The notes under the pieces were generated by a model that did not search any database, was not told where the DNA came from, and saw only the letters and a program-made list of their open reading frames with translations. The position numbers and the translations under genes are program-made. DNA of 64,000 bases from Nocardia tenerifensis NBRC 101015 (GTDB lineage Bacteria; Actinomycetota; Actinomycetes; Mycobacteriales; Mycobacteriaceae): NCBI RefSeq assembly GCF_000308715.1, contig NZ_BAGH01000288.1, positions 1 to 64,000 of the forward strand, given 5' to 3'. Below, piece after piece: positions 35,088-45,108 of the stretch. Within the stretch, counting starts at the first letter, position 1; the number at the start of each line of letters is the position of its first letter.

Positions 35088-38000
35088 TCAACCCGTGTGG
35101 AGATCGTGACCGTCCCAGGTAAAACGCGCCGTGGTCACCGCATCGTCGCCGTCGCCGGTCACAATCTGATGGATCCCGATGCCGCTGAGCTCCGCGTATG
35201 TGCACCACTCATGATCCGAGGTAAGCATCAGATCCAAATCGAGCGCCGAGAGCAGCGCGAAGATCTGGCCGCGATTGGTGGTGTCCACCCCGACGAATAC
35301 CTCGTCCAGCAAGATCACCCGCGGTGCCTGTGCTGCCGCGTGGTAATGCGCGGCGACCGCAGCGAACAGCGGAAGGTGTAGCGCGATGGCCTTCTCACCG
35401 CCGGACAGTGCCCCGTGCAGCTTCTTGGTCAGCAACTGCCAGCCGTCACCTCTGCCGCGGTCGACCTTCACGACGAATCGATGCCACGCCGTGTAGTCGA
35501 AGACCTGCGCGAGTTGCTGCTCCCAACTTGTCGCGGTGTCGTCGGCCTTGGCCTCCTCGATACGCTCACGCAAAAACCGGTGGAGTGACTGCTGATCGGC
35601 CTCGGTGAGCCGCACGGGATCTTTCAGCAGGAGATCGCGGGCAGCCTTGGTACCGGCAGGCAGATCGTCGGCGATGTGCCAGACCAGCCGCACGGCGACA
35701 TTGGAGGCGGTGCGGACGCGTTCGAGACGGGCATTCATCCCGTCGACCAGCTCATTGGCCTGACGAATGCGCGCCGCGAGGTGGCGGCGGGTATCGCCGG
35801 TCAGGGTTCGGTCGAAAAGTTGCCGTTCCTGCTCGGTGATTTCATTCTTGGCCTCGTCGGCCTCGGTGCGAAGAATGTGCAGCAACTCCGCGGCGCCGAC
35901 GCGGACGCCGTCCACCACGGCGGTGAAAACCTGGACGTCGTCGTCGGTTTCGAGATCGAGGTCGGCGCGGGAGCTCAGGGCGGCCCGGCAGTCGTGCACG
36001 GAGTCGGACAACCTGCGTAACGCTTCGCCGAGATGGGCGGGGGCGTGCGGGATGGTCGGCCACGCGGCGGCCACCAAGCGTGCCGCGTCCAGGGCGGCAC
36101 GCACCCCTTCGGAGCCGAGGAGGGTGTGCCGGAACTTGGCGAGGTCGGCGATCTCGCTGTCAGCGGGAAAAACACCGGCGGCTAGGTGACGGAATCGTTG
36201 TGCCACAGCGTCTCTCGCAGACTCGGCCAGGGCGTGCGCCTGTGCGTCGGTGATGCGCCGACTCCCCAGCTCACCCAGCTTCTCCGCCAGGCTGTTCGCC
36301 GTCACCCGGTCGGCGCGAATCTGGACGCCGAGTTCTTCGATCCTGGCCCGCAGCGTGTTGATCCTGTCGAGGACCTCGCGGTAACCGAGCCCGACGGCAC
36401 CGGAGATCTCCGCGAGCTTGGCGTCCAGTTGCCGGTGTTCGGCTTCGGCGACGGCCGCGTCGTTCTCGCGTTGTTCGGCGAGAGCCGTCGACCTGTCTGT
36501 CTGTTCGGCAAGGAGCCGAGCGTGATTGCTCGCGGATCGCAGATCACCGTAGGCATCGAGCCAGGACTCCGCCGAGCCCGCGAAGGTGTCGGCGGCCTCC
36601 AGCACCCTGTCCAAGGCGGTCCGCTCGGTCGGCAATCCGTTCTCGGTGGCGAGGCTGGAGAGACGCAGCAAAGCGGACTTCACCGCATGCTCCCGGCCCG
36701 CAACGTTGCCGACCCGCTGCCGGACCACGGCATCCGCTGCGGCAAGGTCGGCTTCGGCTCGGACAAGAAGACGTTGGGCGATCGACAGTTCCTCGTGGCT
36801 CGGTCTCGCCTCACGCTCGACCTGGACGACTCGGCGACGTGCGTCGAGCGCCGCCGCATCGTCGGCCAATCGGGTCAAGGCAAGGTCGTATTCCGTGATC
36901 TGGTCATCGATTTCGCGGATCCGACGTTCGCGTGCGCGTTGCCGGGTGAGTGCGCCCACGAACGCGGGTTGTTCCTTGGACCAACTGCCGGTGAGATTGC
37001 CGGTACGCCAGGTACCGTCACCTCCCACCGCCACAGTCGAGTCCGCGGGCAACCGGTCGCCGAACGCGATCGTGGACAGGAGCCGGTGCACCACTGCTGC
37101 CCCCACCTCTGTGTCCGGCAGCGGGACCAGCACATCGGCCAATGATCGTCCGCTCACTGCCGTCAGCAAAGCGGGATCCGCGAACGCGTCGTGACCGACG
37201 ACCTCGCCCTGTGGTCCCACCCACGCGTCCAGCAGGCCCGAGGCCTCGAGCGCGGCCTCGACCCCTGCTCGCGCGGACTCGGAAACACCATCGGCGAAGT
37301 CGACGAGTTGCCATAAGGGAGCGCCCACCATGTGCGCGCGATCCGTCGTGCGCCACGGCGGCGCGACCGGAGGGATGTCGTGCTCCCCGGATAACCGATC
37401 ACGTTCCGCCGCAAGCTCTTCCCGCTCGGCACGAGCGCAGCGCATGGCGGATTCACACAGCGTTTCCTGCTTGCTGATCCCCTCCAGGACCCTGGTCGCC
37501 GCCGTATTGACCGCGTCGACCACCGCCGGCTCGAAGTCGGCCACGTCGACCAGCGTATCGGGGTCGATGAAACCGAGCTCGCGACAGCCGACCACCCAAC
37601 TTCGCAACCTGACGCGCAGGGCCTCCAAAGCTTGTCCGCAACCATCGGCTGCCGCCGCCGACGCGGTCTCGGCCTCGATATACGCTTCCCGCGCGTCTTC
37701 GAGCTCCTGCTCGGCTTGCGCCCGGAAGGCAATCGCGCGCTCGTGCTCGTCCAGTGCCCGAACCGTCGCACGGACCTGATCTCGCTTGCCACGCACCGCG
37801 CCTCTCAGCAACGACCGCGGCCGATCGGTGTCGAGTGCGGCTGAGATTTCCTCGTACACGCTCGACATGCCGACCCGGACGGCTGCCTGCCTGGCCTCGG
37901 TAGCCGCATTCGCGACGATCCGCCCCTGTCGCTGTTCGGCGTCGGCAGCGGCTTGTTGGTTCGATACGTCGTCCTGCGCGGCGTTTCGACGCGACGTCGC

Positions 38001-39110
38001 GTCGAGGCGGAGAGCGGCGGCCCGCTCCCTCGCCTTACTCGTGTCTTGACGCAGGGCGTCGAGCCGCTGCCCCTCTTTGTACTCGTCGGACTCCATCAGC
38101 CCCTCTTTACGGGACTCGTTCTGTACGCGTTCGGCCTCCAGGCTTTCTGTCCGCTCCTCGGTTTCTCGTTTGCGCTGCGCCACGGAGTCGTACTCCGCCG
38201 CCGAGTTCTTGGCAGCGTTCGACAATCGCTCCAATTCGGTGGTCGCGGAGATGAGCGCCGCCGCGCCCGCACGCAGGACGCGCTGTGCGTAGGTCTTCTG
38301 CTGACGGGCGAGCGTGCGGGTGGCGTCGACCTCTTCTTCCAGACGTGCAAGCCGCTCCCTCTGCGCATCGAGCCGCTCGAAACCCTCTGCCAGATCGGCG
38401 ATCTCGCTCTGGCCCAGCGGCGGCAGCGCTCGCGACAGCAGCGTCGACAGCAGCGCGGGATCGAGTCGTTGCGACAGTTTCGGGGTTCGCAGCTGAAGCA
38501 TCGCTGTGATCAGCGCGTCGTAGCGCTGCTCGCTCAGAGAAGAGAAGAGCACTGACCGGATCTCGTCGCGGTAGTCGCTCGCGCTGGGATGAACGGTGCC
38601 GCGCGAGCCGAGCCGTTCTTCCAGCGCCGAGCGGGTGAGCGGCCGACCGTCGGTCGTCAGCGTCAGGCCGTCGCCGATACGAAGATCGGTGGTGAAGTAG
38701 TCGGGGTGGACGGTGGTGGTGTTGCTGCTCGCTTGCAGCCTCGCACCGCAGGTAAACCACCGTTCTCGGGCAGCGGGCAGGTGGAATTCCAGCCATACAT
38801 AGCCCACCCGGGTCGTCCCGGTCGCGCCTTCCCCCATCAGGTTCCAGTGCATGGTCCGCTCGCCGGTGCCGAAGGTGGACAGCCGATTGGCGCGCAGATT
38901 CGCATCGAAGAGGAACGGCAGCAACAACTCCAGTGCCTTGGACTTGCCACTACCGTTCGGGCCGCGAAGCAGCAGCCGGCCATCGTGGAACTCGAAGACC
39001 TCGTCGTAGTACCGCCAGACATTGAGAATGCCTGCGCGCGAAGGGATCCACCGCATGCGGCGTTCGTTCTCCGTGTCGGCCGCCGAGCGGGGCAGCACAG
39101 TTACGTTCAC
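35088..39110 (-). CDS. jetC: Wadjet type II JetC, SMC/MukB-like ATPase (TIGR02680)
   Basis: The product is 1340 residues. Walker A is GPNGSGKS at residues 50-57, the ABC signature is LSGGEKA near 1235 and Walker B is VILLDEVF near 1268; between them are two long coiled coils around a hinge. The N-terminus (RRMRWIPSRAGILNVWRYYD) and the C-terminus (SDHEWCTYAELSGIGIHQI) are typical of TIGR02680. It is the loop-extruding motor of a Wadjet complex, which reels in small circular DNA for cutting. ATG 39110 overlaps the jetB stop by four bases. At over 4 kb, it is the last gene of a jetD-jetA-jetB-jetC operon. Confidence 0.95.
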   Translation of the reverse strand: MNVTVLPRSAADTENERRMRWIPSRAGILNVWRYYDEVFEFHDGRLLLRGPNGSGKSKALELLLPFLFDANLRANRLSTFGTGERTMHWNLMGEGATGTTRVGYVWLEFHLPAARERWFTCGARLQASSNTTTVHPDYFTTDLRIGDGLTLTTDGRPLTRSALEERLGSRGTVHPSASDYRDEIRSVLFSSLSEQRYDALITAMLQLRTPKLSQRLDPALLSTLLSRALPPLGQSEIADLAEGFERLDAQRERLARLEEEVDATRTLARQQKTYAQRVLRAGAAALISATTELERLSNAAKNSAAEYDSVAQRKRETEERTESLEAERVQNESRKEGLMESDEYKEGQRLDALRQDTSKARERAAALRLDATSRRNAAQDDVSNQQAAADAEQRQGRIVANAATEARQAAVRVGMSSVYEEISAALDTDRPRSLLRGAVRGKRDQVRATVRALDEHERAIAFRAQAEQELEDAREAYIEAETASAAAADGCGQALEALRVRLRSWVVGCRELGFIDPDTLVDVADFEPAVVDAVNTAATRVLEGISKQETLCESAMRCARAEREELAAERDRLSGEHDIPPVAPPWRTTDRAHMVGAPLWQLVDFADGVSESARAGVEAALEASGLLDAWVGPQGEVVGHDAFADPALLTAVSGRSLADVLVPLPDTEVGAAVVHRLLSTIAFGDRLPADSTVAVGGDGTWRTGNLTGSWSKEQPAFVGALTRQRARERRIREIDDQITEYDLALTRLADDAAALDARRRVVQVEREARPSHEELSIAQRLLVRAEADLAAADAVVRQRVGNVAGREHAVKSALLRLSSLATENGLPTERTALDRVLEAADTFAGSAESWLDAYGDLRSASNHARLLAEQTDRSTALAEQRENDAAVAEAEHRQLDAKLAEISGAVGLGYREVLDRINTLRARIEELGVQIRADRVTANSLAEKLGELGSRRITDAQAHALAESARDAVAQRFRHLAAGVFPADSEIADLAKFRHTLLGSEGVRAALDAARLVAAAWPTIPHAPAHLGEALRRLSDSVHDCRAALSSRADLDLETDDDVQVFTAVVDGVRVGAAELLHILRTEADEAKNEITEQERQLFDRTLTGDTRRHLAARIRQANELVDGMNARLERVRTASNVAVRLVWHIADDLPAGTKAARDLLLKDPVRLTEADQQSLHRFLRERIEEAKADDTATSWEQQLAQVFDYTAWHRFVVKVDRGRGDGWQLLTKKLHGALSGGEKAIALHLPLFAAVAAHYHAAAQAPRVILLDEVFVGVDTTNRGQIFALLSALDLDLMLTSDHEWCTYAELSGIGIHQIVTGDGDDAVTTARFTWDGHDLHTG

Positions 39111-40366
39111 GAGGGCGGCTCCTCGGTGGTATCGATAGTGCCGGAGGTACGCACGTCACGGACGCGATAGCGCGCCGCGGCGGGAAGGGGTATCACCAGC
39201 CCGGACTTCGTTGTGCGGACAAGGCCGAAAGCCGACAGCACCGCGATCGCGTCGGAGACGAGCTGGCGAACACCGTCGACGCCACGATAGCTGCGTGCCC
39301 AGCGCGGAAATCGCTCCAGCAGCTCGGTGGCCGACCGACCCAATTGCTCGACGGTCGTCGCGCCCATGACCCCGTCGAGCAGCAACAGTGCCGCTACCTT
39401 CGCTGTCGCTGTGTCGTCGGGGAATCGGGTGTCGGTGGCGATCCCGTCCACGTCGACCAGCAGCACGCCCTCCGCCCGCTCTTCCAGCAGAAAGCCCCCT
39501 TGGTCAGCAGCTTGACGTAATAGTCGCCGCCCCGTCGGTGAGGAGATGTAGCCGCGTTCCTCTTCCGACAGCTCGCTGTAGTACACGACCGGGTCATCGA
39601 CCAGGCGCCGGAAGATCGAGTGCCGCAACCACAGATTGCGCTGCACATCGGAGATGCCTGTGTCGTCCGCGTGCCTGCCCGCGGCCAGACCGTAGCGGCG
39701 TTCGCGAGACAGCTCGGTCAGCAACTGATCGACTCGCAGCGGGACTTCCTCGGCAGGCACGCCGAGCTGCGAGGGGCCCACCGGTGCCGCGAGCAGCCGC
39801 AGCAGCAGGGTGGTATCCACGCGGTACAGCACCTTCGCCGAGTCCGATTCGATGTAGGAGTCGGCGGAACCGTCGATGGCGTCCAAGACGCCGTGGGATT
39901 CGAGCAGCCGCAGAGCGTCGACGAACGCCATCCGCTCGCTGCGGCTCGCCGACTCGAAGTCGGCCACGACCGGATCCGCGGCTATGGCGGACCGGACGCG
40001 ACCGGCGAGCAGGCCGATCGTCGTCACCGGTGCGGCGAACAGCTCGGCCGAGATCACGCACAGTAGGACATAGCGTCTGCGGTCGAAAGGCGCTCGCGCA
40101 GAACGCAGCCGCCGTGCCGGACGGGTGGGGTCGGCAGCCGGGCGCACCTTGACCAGGCGCACGTAGCCGAGGCGCGGCTCCACAGTGAGCGTCCAACCGC
40201 AGTAATAGTCGAACCACTTCGCGATCGGTTCGTGCCGACGGCGGATCAAATCGAACGGTTCCGGTGCGCCGCGTTCGGTGATGAGCGGGCTGGCCAGCAA
40301 CTGCCGGACGCCGCGCGATATTTCCTCGCGCTCCGCGATCACCAGCTGGTTCGCGAGCTCACTCAT
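39107..40366 (-). CDS. jetB: Wadjet type II JetB, KleisIn-associated WH protein (TIGR02678, DUF2398)
   Basis: The product is 419 residues and starts with SELANQLVIAEREEISRGVR, then WFDYYCGWTLTVEPRLGYVR, which fits TIGR02678/DUF2398. It is made of winged-helix domains and is a MukE-like accessory subunit that bridges the JetA kleisin and the JetC motor. A C-terminal FGLVRTTKSGLVIPLPAAAR completes the last wing. ATG 40366 overlaps the jetA stop (ATGA) and its own stop overlaps the jetC start, so the three subunits are translationally coupled, as needed for a fixed stoichiometry. Confidence 0.93.
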   Translation of the reverse strand: MSELANQLVIAEREEISRGVRQLLASPLITERGAPEPFDLIRRRHEPIAKWFDYYCGWTLTVEPRLGYVRLVKVRPAADPTRPARRLRSARAPFDRRRYVLLCVISAELFAAPVTTIGLLAGRVRSAIAADPVVADFESASRSERMAFVDALRLLESHGVLDAIDGSADSYIESDSAKVLYRVDTTLLLRLLAAPVGPSQLGVPAEEVPLRVDQLLTELSRERRYGLAAGRHADDTGISDVQRNLWLRHSIFRRLVDDPVVYYSELSEEERGYISSPTGRRLLRQAADQGGFLLEERAEGVLLVDVDGIATDTRFPDDTATAKVAALLLLDGVMGATTVEQLGRSATELLERFPRWARSYRGVDGVRQLVSDAIAVLSAFGLVRTTKSGLVIPLPAAARYRVRDVRTSGTIDTTEEPPS

Positions 40367-41901
40367 CCCTGACCCTGCCTGTTTTTCGCCCTTTTTCGCT
40401 CCCCCGGCACCAGGATCTCCAAGACGTAGTCCGGCCCTCGGAACACGCCCCGGGGAGTCTTCAACTCGGCCCGGGCGCCGTCCCGCGGGGGTCGCAGCAC
40501 GATCTCCACCCGACCATCGGTTGTACTGCCCCGTCTAGTACCGCCCGTCTCCGGCGGGTTGCCGAGCGCTCGGCCGAGCAGGTCGAGCAACCGCTCGAAT
40601 ACCGCGTGGTCGAGCCGTCCGAAAGCGGAGAGCCGAACGCTGCCATCGGTATTCAGCAGGTCCCAGGCCGCCTCCAGCTCGACGCGTTCGGCGGCGGCTT
40701 GCTCGGCACGGGCGGCCTTGATCGCCGACACGTCCCTGACTCGGCCGGTCCGGGCGAAGCGCTCGGTCCGGCCGGCCGACCGCAGCAACGGGGACACCTC
40801 CACCGGAGGGGCGTCCGACCAGGTCGACGACGGACTCACCAGCTCCGGATCCGGATGAGCCAGATGTGCGTGCCGTGCCGAACTCAGGCCGAAGACCGTT
40901 GACCACAGCCGGTGTAGATCATCCTGCTCAGGTACCACGGTGAACCACCTGGCCAGTTCACGAAAGTCGGCGACCGCGCTGCTGGAACGCCGCCGTGACT
41001 CGGTGATCCGATCGAGCACCTGCAGCAGCGTGATGATTGCCTTGCGTCCGACGAGGTGGAGCTGTTCGATGCGTGGCACCGAGCCGTCAGCGGGCAGAAA
41101 CCAGGCCCGCAGCCCCTCCCAGCGAGCCCGGCGGTGCTCCAACCACGCTGCCCCAGGATCTGCTCCGGTCATCTGGGGCAGCTCGGCACCGAGCAGCGCA
41201 CGGTGATGCATCCGGCCGACACCGTAATCGTCGATGGTGCGGATCCTGGTGGATATCGCGTGTCTTCGGTGCTCGATATTGGTGAGGAACTCTTGGAGGT
41301 AGGCCACCGTCGCGGCCTTGACCTCATGGAACACCGAAAGGTCGGCACCCTCCGCCCGTAGGAGCCGTTGCAGTTCGCCATTGAACTGCTTGGTGTTTCC
41401 GCGTAGCGCCTCGAGATGTGACTCGAGTTCGCTCAACGCGCTGAAGACGCGCCGGTCGGTGCCGGACGCCAACTCCTCGATCAGATCACCGAGCCGGTCG
41501 GCTATCGCGTCGAGCACCGCTGTCTGTAGCGCGCCGGTGGAGGCGAGCACTGCCATCGCGTGGACCACGCCGGCGAACGCTGCCTCGCCCTGCCTGGTGA
41601 GCGAGTACTGCAGGTTGCGACGCTCGTATTCGCCTGCGGTTCGGTAGTTTTCGGAATGGTTCTGGATGACGTCGACGAGTTTCCACACGCGCAGCTGAGC
41701 CAATGCCGCGGTCAAGTCGTCGTCCTCGAGCGCCTCCAGCCAGCCGACCGATCGAAGCCGAGTTCGGACGTCATCGATGCCGAGAGCCGTTATCAGTCGC
41801 TCATTGGATTCACCGAACGCGTGCAGCACCGACACATACAGCCCGGCACGATCCCCGCTGGTGAAGCGGAACATCTCGGGCGGTACCCGAATCGGGTCCA
41901 C
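40363..41901 (-). CDS. jetA: Wadjet type II JetA, kleisin subunit (TIGR02677, DUF2397)
   Basis: The product is 512 residues. The N-terminal HTH block MFRFTSGDRAGLYVSVLHAF and a central run of helices (LYLQEFLTNIEHRRHAISTR type) match TIGR02677/DUF2397, the MukF-like kleisin. It closes the JetC ring and carries the nuclease to DNA. GTG 41901 has GGGGAGG 4 bases upstream. It starts 36 bases after the jetD stop and is coupled to jetB. Confidence 0.93.
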   Translation of the reverse strand: MDPIRVPPEMFRFTSGDRAGLYVSVLHAFGESNERLITALGIDDVRTRLRSVGWLEALEDDDLTAALAQLRVWKLVDVIQNHSENYRTAGEYERRNLQYSLTRQGEAAFAGVVHAMAVLASTGALQTAVLDAIADRLGDLIEELASGTDRRVFSALSELESHLEALRGNTKQFNGELQRLLRAEGADLSVFHEVKAATVAYLQEFLTNIEHRRHAISTRIRTIDDYGVGRMHHRALLGAELPQMTGADPGAAWLEHRRARWEGLRAWFLPADGSVPRIEQLHLVGRKAIITLLQVLDRITESRRRSSSAVADFRELARWFTVVPEQDDLHRLWSTVFGLSSARHAHLAHPDPELVSPSSTWSDAPPVEVSPLLRSAGRTERFARTGRVRDVSAIKAARAEQAAAERVELEAAWDLLNTDGSVRLSAFGRLDHAVFERLLDLLGRALGNPPETGGTRRGSTTDGRVEIVLRPPRDGARAELKTPRGVFRGPDYVLEILVPGERKRAKNRQGQG

Positions 41902-41937
41902 GACGCCTCCCCTGGGCTGGTGGTATAGCGGTCCACA

Positions 41938-43245
41938 TTAGACCTCGAGAACGCCCTGCGGCGCATGCCGTTCGAGCTCGTCCAGCAACACGTTCGCGAC
42001 GCGCTCCTCCGGCACTGCCGTGCCCATTCGAATCATGTGTGCCGCAAGGTCGGGATCCCAAGGCACGGGCGTCACCCGCCCGACGAACGGGCCCGCGCCA
42101 CCCACCGCGGCGAGGTAGTCGACGCTGCTCATCAGCCAAGGAATGGCACCGACTCGGGCGACAACATTGGCCGCGATGCGCAAACCTTCACCGTCGAAGT
42201 CGCCGTGGTAGCGCAGCTCCACGCCCGCCGCGCGCAAGAGCTGAAGCAACCGCACGCCGGCACTGCTCGGCCATCCGGACGTGCAGATCATCGGTGGACA
42301 TCGAGCGCCGAATCTGCGCAGTGCCAACGCGAGCAAGCTCGGATTCTCGACCACCCAGACCCGGACCGGCGTATCGGTGATCCCGGCGCACGTCCGCAGC
42401 TGCTGCAAAGTAAGCATGGCGGCTTGGCCCATCCCCGCACAGATGTGCAGGATTCGTCCGACAGCCGCGGGTTCCGTGGTGATGCGCAGACCGGCCACCA
42501 AAACCGAGGAGGACAGTTCGTCGGCGGAGACTCCGGCGCGATCCCACAACGCGCGAAGTCCCGCGGCATCCGACGGCGGGTCTGTGCCGTAAAGAGCAGT
42601 CAAGGCTCGGACCACCATGGTGTGCAGACGGGTGCCCTCATCGAGCCCGTGGGGATCGCCGAGCACAGTGTCCGCGAATACCGGCAGCGGTGTTCCAGCA
42701 CTGGGCAATTCGCTCAGCACGCGAAGGACTTGATCGAGCAGCACACGGGTCCGTTCGACTGATCCCGACACCAGACCGTTCCGTCGCACCGCCGTCACCC
42801 AGGTTTCCAAAGCAGGCTGTGCTCGCACGACCTCATGCTGAGACAGCCACGACCACAGGCTGTTTCGCTGTTGTGCCGCGCTTCGACGTTCGGCGGCACG
42901 ATCGCCGATCGGACCGATCAACCGCGTGACGACATCGTAGGCGGTGCAGCCGGTTATCTCGTCGAGCACGGCATCCAGTTCCGTTATCCCGATCGTGGCG
43001 TATTCGCCCGGCAACCGTGCCGCACCCATCAGATCCGCTATAGCGCTTCGCTGCTCGGTGGTCAGCGGTCCTACGCGTACCCGCTGGACCACGCGTCCCG
43101 TGGAGAATCTCTTGTGCAGGGCTCGCCACAGTGGATCCAAGTCGGCTGCCAGCTGCCGAACAGGACGCTCGGCAGGCGCTCGTCGACCGTCCGTTTCGGC
43201 CCTCGGATCGTCGGCGTGCATCCGCCGATGGTAATTCGCCGTCAC
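41938..43245 (-). CDS. jetD: Wadjet type II JetD, TOPRIM-domain nuclease (TIGR02679, DUF2399)
   Basis: The product is 435 residues with DUF3323 and DUF2399 halves. The C-terminal TOPRIM fold has VWVVENPSLLALAL (catalytic Glu near 301) and YHGDFDGEGLRIA (DxDxE near 348-352). JetD nicks or cuts the plasmid DNA brought by the SMC motor, similar to Spo11/TopoVI. In the Wadjet operons I know the order is jetA-B-C-D; here jetD comes first. GTG 43245 has GGAGG about 11 bases upstream; ATG 43221 is an alternative. A methyltransferase gene ends 21 bases upstream on the same strand. Confidence 0.93.
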   Translation of the reverse strand: MTANYHRRMHADDPRAETDGRRAPAERPVRQLAADLDPLWRALHKRFSTGRVVQRVRVGPLTTEQRSAIADLMGAARLPGEYATIGITELDAVLDEITGCTAYDVVTRLIGPIGDRAAERRSAAQQRNSLWSWLSQHEVVRAQPALETWVTAVRRNGLVSGSVERTRVLLDQVLRVLSELPSAGTPLPVFADTVLGDPHGLDEGTRLHTMVVRALTALYGTDPPSDAAGLRALWDRAGVSADELSSSVLVAGLRITTEPAAVGRILHICAGMGQAAMLTLQQLRTCAGITDTPVRVWVVENPSLLALALRRFGARCPPMICTSGWPSSAGVRLLQLLRAAGVELRYHGDFDGEGLRIAANVVARVGAIPWLMSSVDYLAAVGGAGPFVGRVTPVPWDPDLAAHMIRMGTAVPEERVANVLLDELERHAPQGVLEV

Positions 43246-43266
43246 GCGCGTCGAACCTCCGGCGAT

Positions 43267-44058
43267 CTACGACTTGCGGCAGATGCAGCCCAGAATTTCC
43301 ACGCGAGTCGCGGGTAAATCATCATCGAGCCAGTCCTGGATCGGGGCCAGGCCGGGTGCCAGGGTCTCCAATCCCTCTAGGTAGGAAGCAATCTCGGCCC
43401 TGGACCGCAGTGCGGGCACCGCTGAACTCCCCTTCGTGGCCGACATGGCCTGCCGTACGAAGCGCGAGTCGGATTCACTCGTGGCATGGGTAACGACCAG
43501 ATAGCTACCCGGTGCCATAGCGGCACGCAATTCGGCCAGGATCCCGCCCGGGTTCTCCTCATCCATGATGAAGTGCAGGACACCGACTATCAGCACGGCG
43601 ACCGGCTGAGCGAAGTCGATCAACCCCTCCGAACTCAGCCGATCGATCATGTCCGCCGGCTGCCGAAGGTCGGCCAGCATCGGCGTATTACCCGCCGCCC
43701 CAGACAGCATCGCCGTAGCGTGCGCGTGCACGACCGGATCGAAATCGATCGACACCACCCGAACCGACGGCTCGACCTTCCGCGCAACCTCGTACACAGA
43801 CGGCGAAATCGGTATCCCCGCACCGACATCCACGATCTGACAAACCCCAGCCCCCACCGCCACCTCGACCCCCTGCAACAAAAACCGCCGACTCATCCGC
43901 GCCAGCGCCTTGGAGTCCGGCGCCACCCGCAACACCTGCTCGGCGTACTCCAGATCCGCCTCGTAGTAGTCCTTGCCCCCAAGCATGTAGTTGTAAATCC
44001 TGGCCGAACTCGGTTTATACGGATCAACCCCCATAGGCACCCGCCTGAAGTCCGACAC
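43267..44058 (-). CDS. DUF574-type SAM-dependent methyltransferase, first gene of the Wadjet operon
   Basis: The product is 263 residues. PSSARIYNYMLGGKDYYEAD at the N-terminus is the hallmark of the DUF574/Methyltransf_19 family, and the SAM site is CQIVDVGAGIPISPS. FIMDEENPGGILAEL and LVVTHATSES complete the fold. Substrates of this family are unknown. GTG 44058 has GGAGGAGG 5 bases upstream. It ends only 21 bases before jetD, in the same direction, so one transcript for the methyltransferase and the four jet genes is likely. DUF574 genes are abundant in Nocardia, so the coupling could be chance. Confidence 0.85.
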   Translation of the reverse strand: MSDFRRVPMGVDPYKPSSARIYNYMLGGKDYYEADLEYAEQVLRVAPDSKALARMSRRFLLQGVEVAVGAGVCQIVDVGAGIPISPSVYEVARKVEPSVRVVSIDFDPVVHAHATAMLSGAAGNTPMLADLRQPADMIDRLSSEGLIDFAQPVAVLIVGVLHFIMDEENPGGILAELRAAMAPGSYLVVTHATSESDSRFVRQAMSATKGSSAVPALRSRAEIASYLEGLETLAPGLAPIQDWLDDDLPATRVEILGCICRKS

Positions 44059-44116
44059 CCCACCTCCTCCGTAGCGCGCCGATCCTAGCAAGCCCACTCC
44101 ACCCTCACTACCGTCA

Positions 44117-44668
44117 TCAGACGTGAATGGCGACTTCGACAACAAAGCGTCCGAACTGGCTACCAAGGCAGATGAAGAGATCACCGTACCCATCGCGAAA
44201 GAACGAACCCAGCTCGTTTCGGTAGCACACAGGACATGGCTTCGTTTCGATGAAATCACTGACCTGGGGTCCGGTAAGGCCGATCCGCACTGGAAGAACG
44301 ACCGAGATCTGGTCGATCAGCGGCCGCGCGACCCGTGGCCGACGTGACCGACGACGCACGAGCGCCACAAAGCACGCAACTCATTAGCCTATGCGGTCGG
44401 CAGCGTCACGGACCGTACCGCACGCGAGAGTACCGCCACGGCGACTGGTGCCACACTGCAGACCGATCTGAACCGAACAATCTGACACTCAACGAGTTTC
44501 GAGCTGGTTCGAGGTACACGGTCAAGGCTGGGCTTTGTTGGCCGCGGCGGTGAGCGCCTCACGCGTCTCGTTCTACTCGTCACACAAGTCCGATGGCTCT
44601 GATCGGGTGCACCGACTCAACGTCACCAAACCACCTTCTCCGCCGAGTCTTCGAGCAGCGGCCGACAG
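44117..44668. other. 552-bp stretch of lower GC without a supported gene
   Basis: Short frames exist on both strands (a 74-codon frame at 44123 and an 83-codon antisense frame with a CPVC motif at 44117), but neither has convincing codon use or a clear ribosome-binding site. A second piece (44360-44520) reads as KARNSLAYAVGSVTDRTARE in one frame and may be decayed coding sequence. The composition fits horizontally acquired DNA. Confidence 0.45.
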
Positions 44669-45070
44669 CTAATCGCTAACGGTCCGCAGTTCGAGTTCGA
44701 CCGGGGTGACGGTTCCCACACTGTGTCGCCCCGGCATTGTCCACTGCGCGAGGTCGTCACGGAACCGTGGTCCGTACAGCTCATCGTCGGCGGCATAGTT
44801 GGCCACCCTCCCCGCCGCGATAGCCAACCCCTCGCCAGTGATTCGAACCGCAAGGTTGAGGTCATCCAGACTAGAGATCGTCAGCTGCATTGTGGTCGAG
44901 GAAGTTATCGACACGTGACGACTGGGCACCGTACCTGTGCTGCCATCCGCGAAGGTGATAACCAGATCCGCATCCTTGCCGTTGCCGAAATAGCCGATCT
45001 CCTGAACAGCCCTGTCCTGCACCGGAAGCGTCTCCCACTCAGCATCAGTCACAAGCCGGGATCTTCTCAT
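44669..45070 (-). CDS. Hypothetical protein at the edge of the rlmN island
   Basis: The product is 133 residues, soluble and beta-rich, with TDAEWETLPVQDRAVQEIGY, ADLVITFADGSTGTVPSRHV and ELYGPRFRDDLAQWTMPGRH. No family recognised. It has normal protein composition and starts with MRRSRL, and it lies 38 bases beyond the end of the outermost rlmN fragment on the same strand. Confidence 0.5.
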   Translation of the reverse strand: MRRSRLVTDAEWETLPVQDRAVQEIGYFGNGKDADLVITFADGSTGTVPSRHVSITSSTTMQLTISSLDDLNLAVRITGEGLAIAAGRVANYAADDELYGPRFRDDLAQWTMPGRHSVGTVTPVELELRTVSD

Positions 45071-45108
45071 ATCAGATACCTATCACGGGCGAGTTTCGCT
45101 GTTTGCCC

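Noticed and set aside
44117-44368. Antisense frame with a CPVC motif
   Set aside because: One CxxC is not enough; codon use and start signal are poor, and a frame of equal length lies on the other strand.
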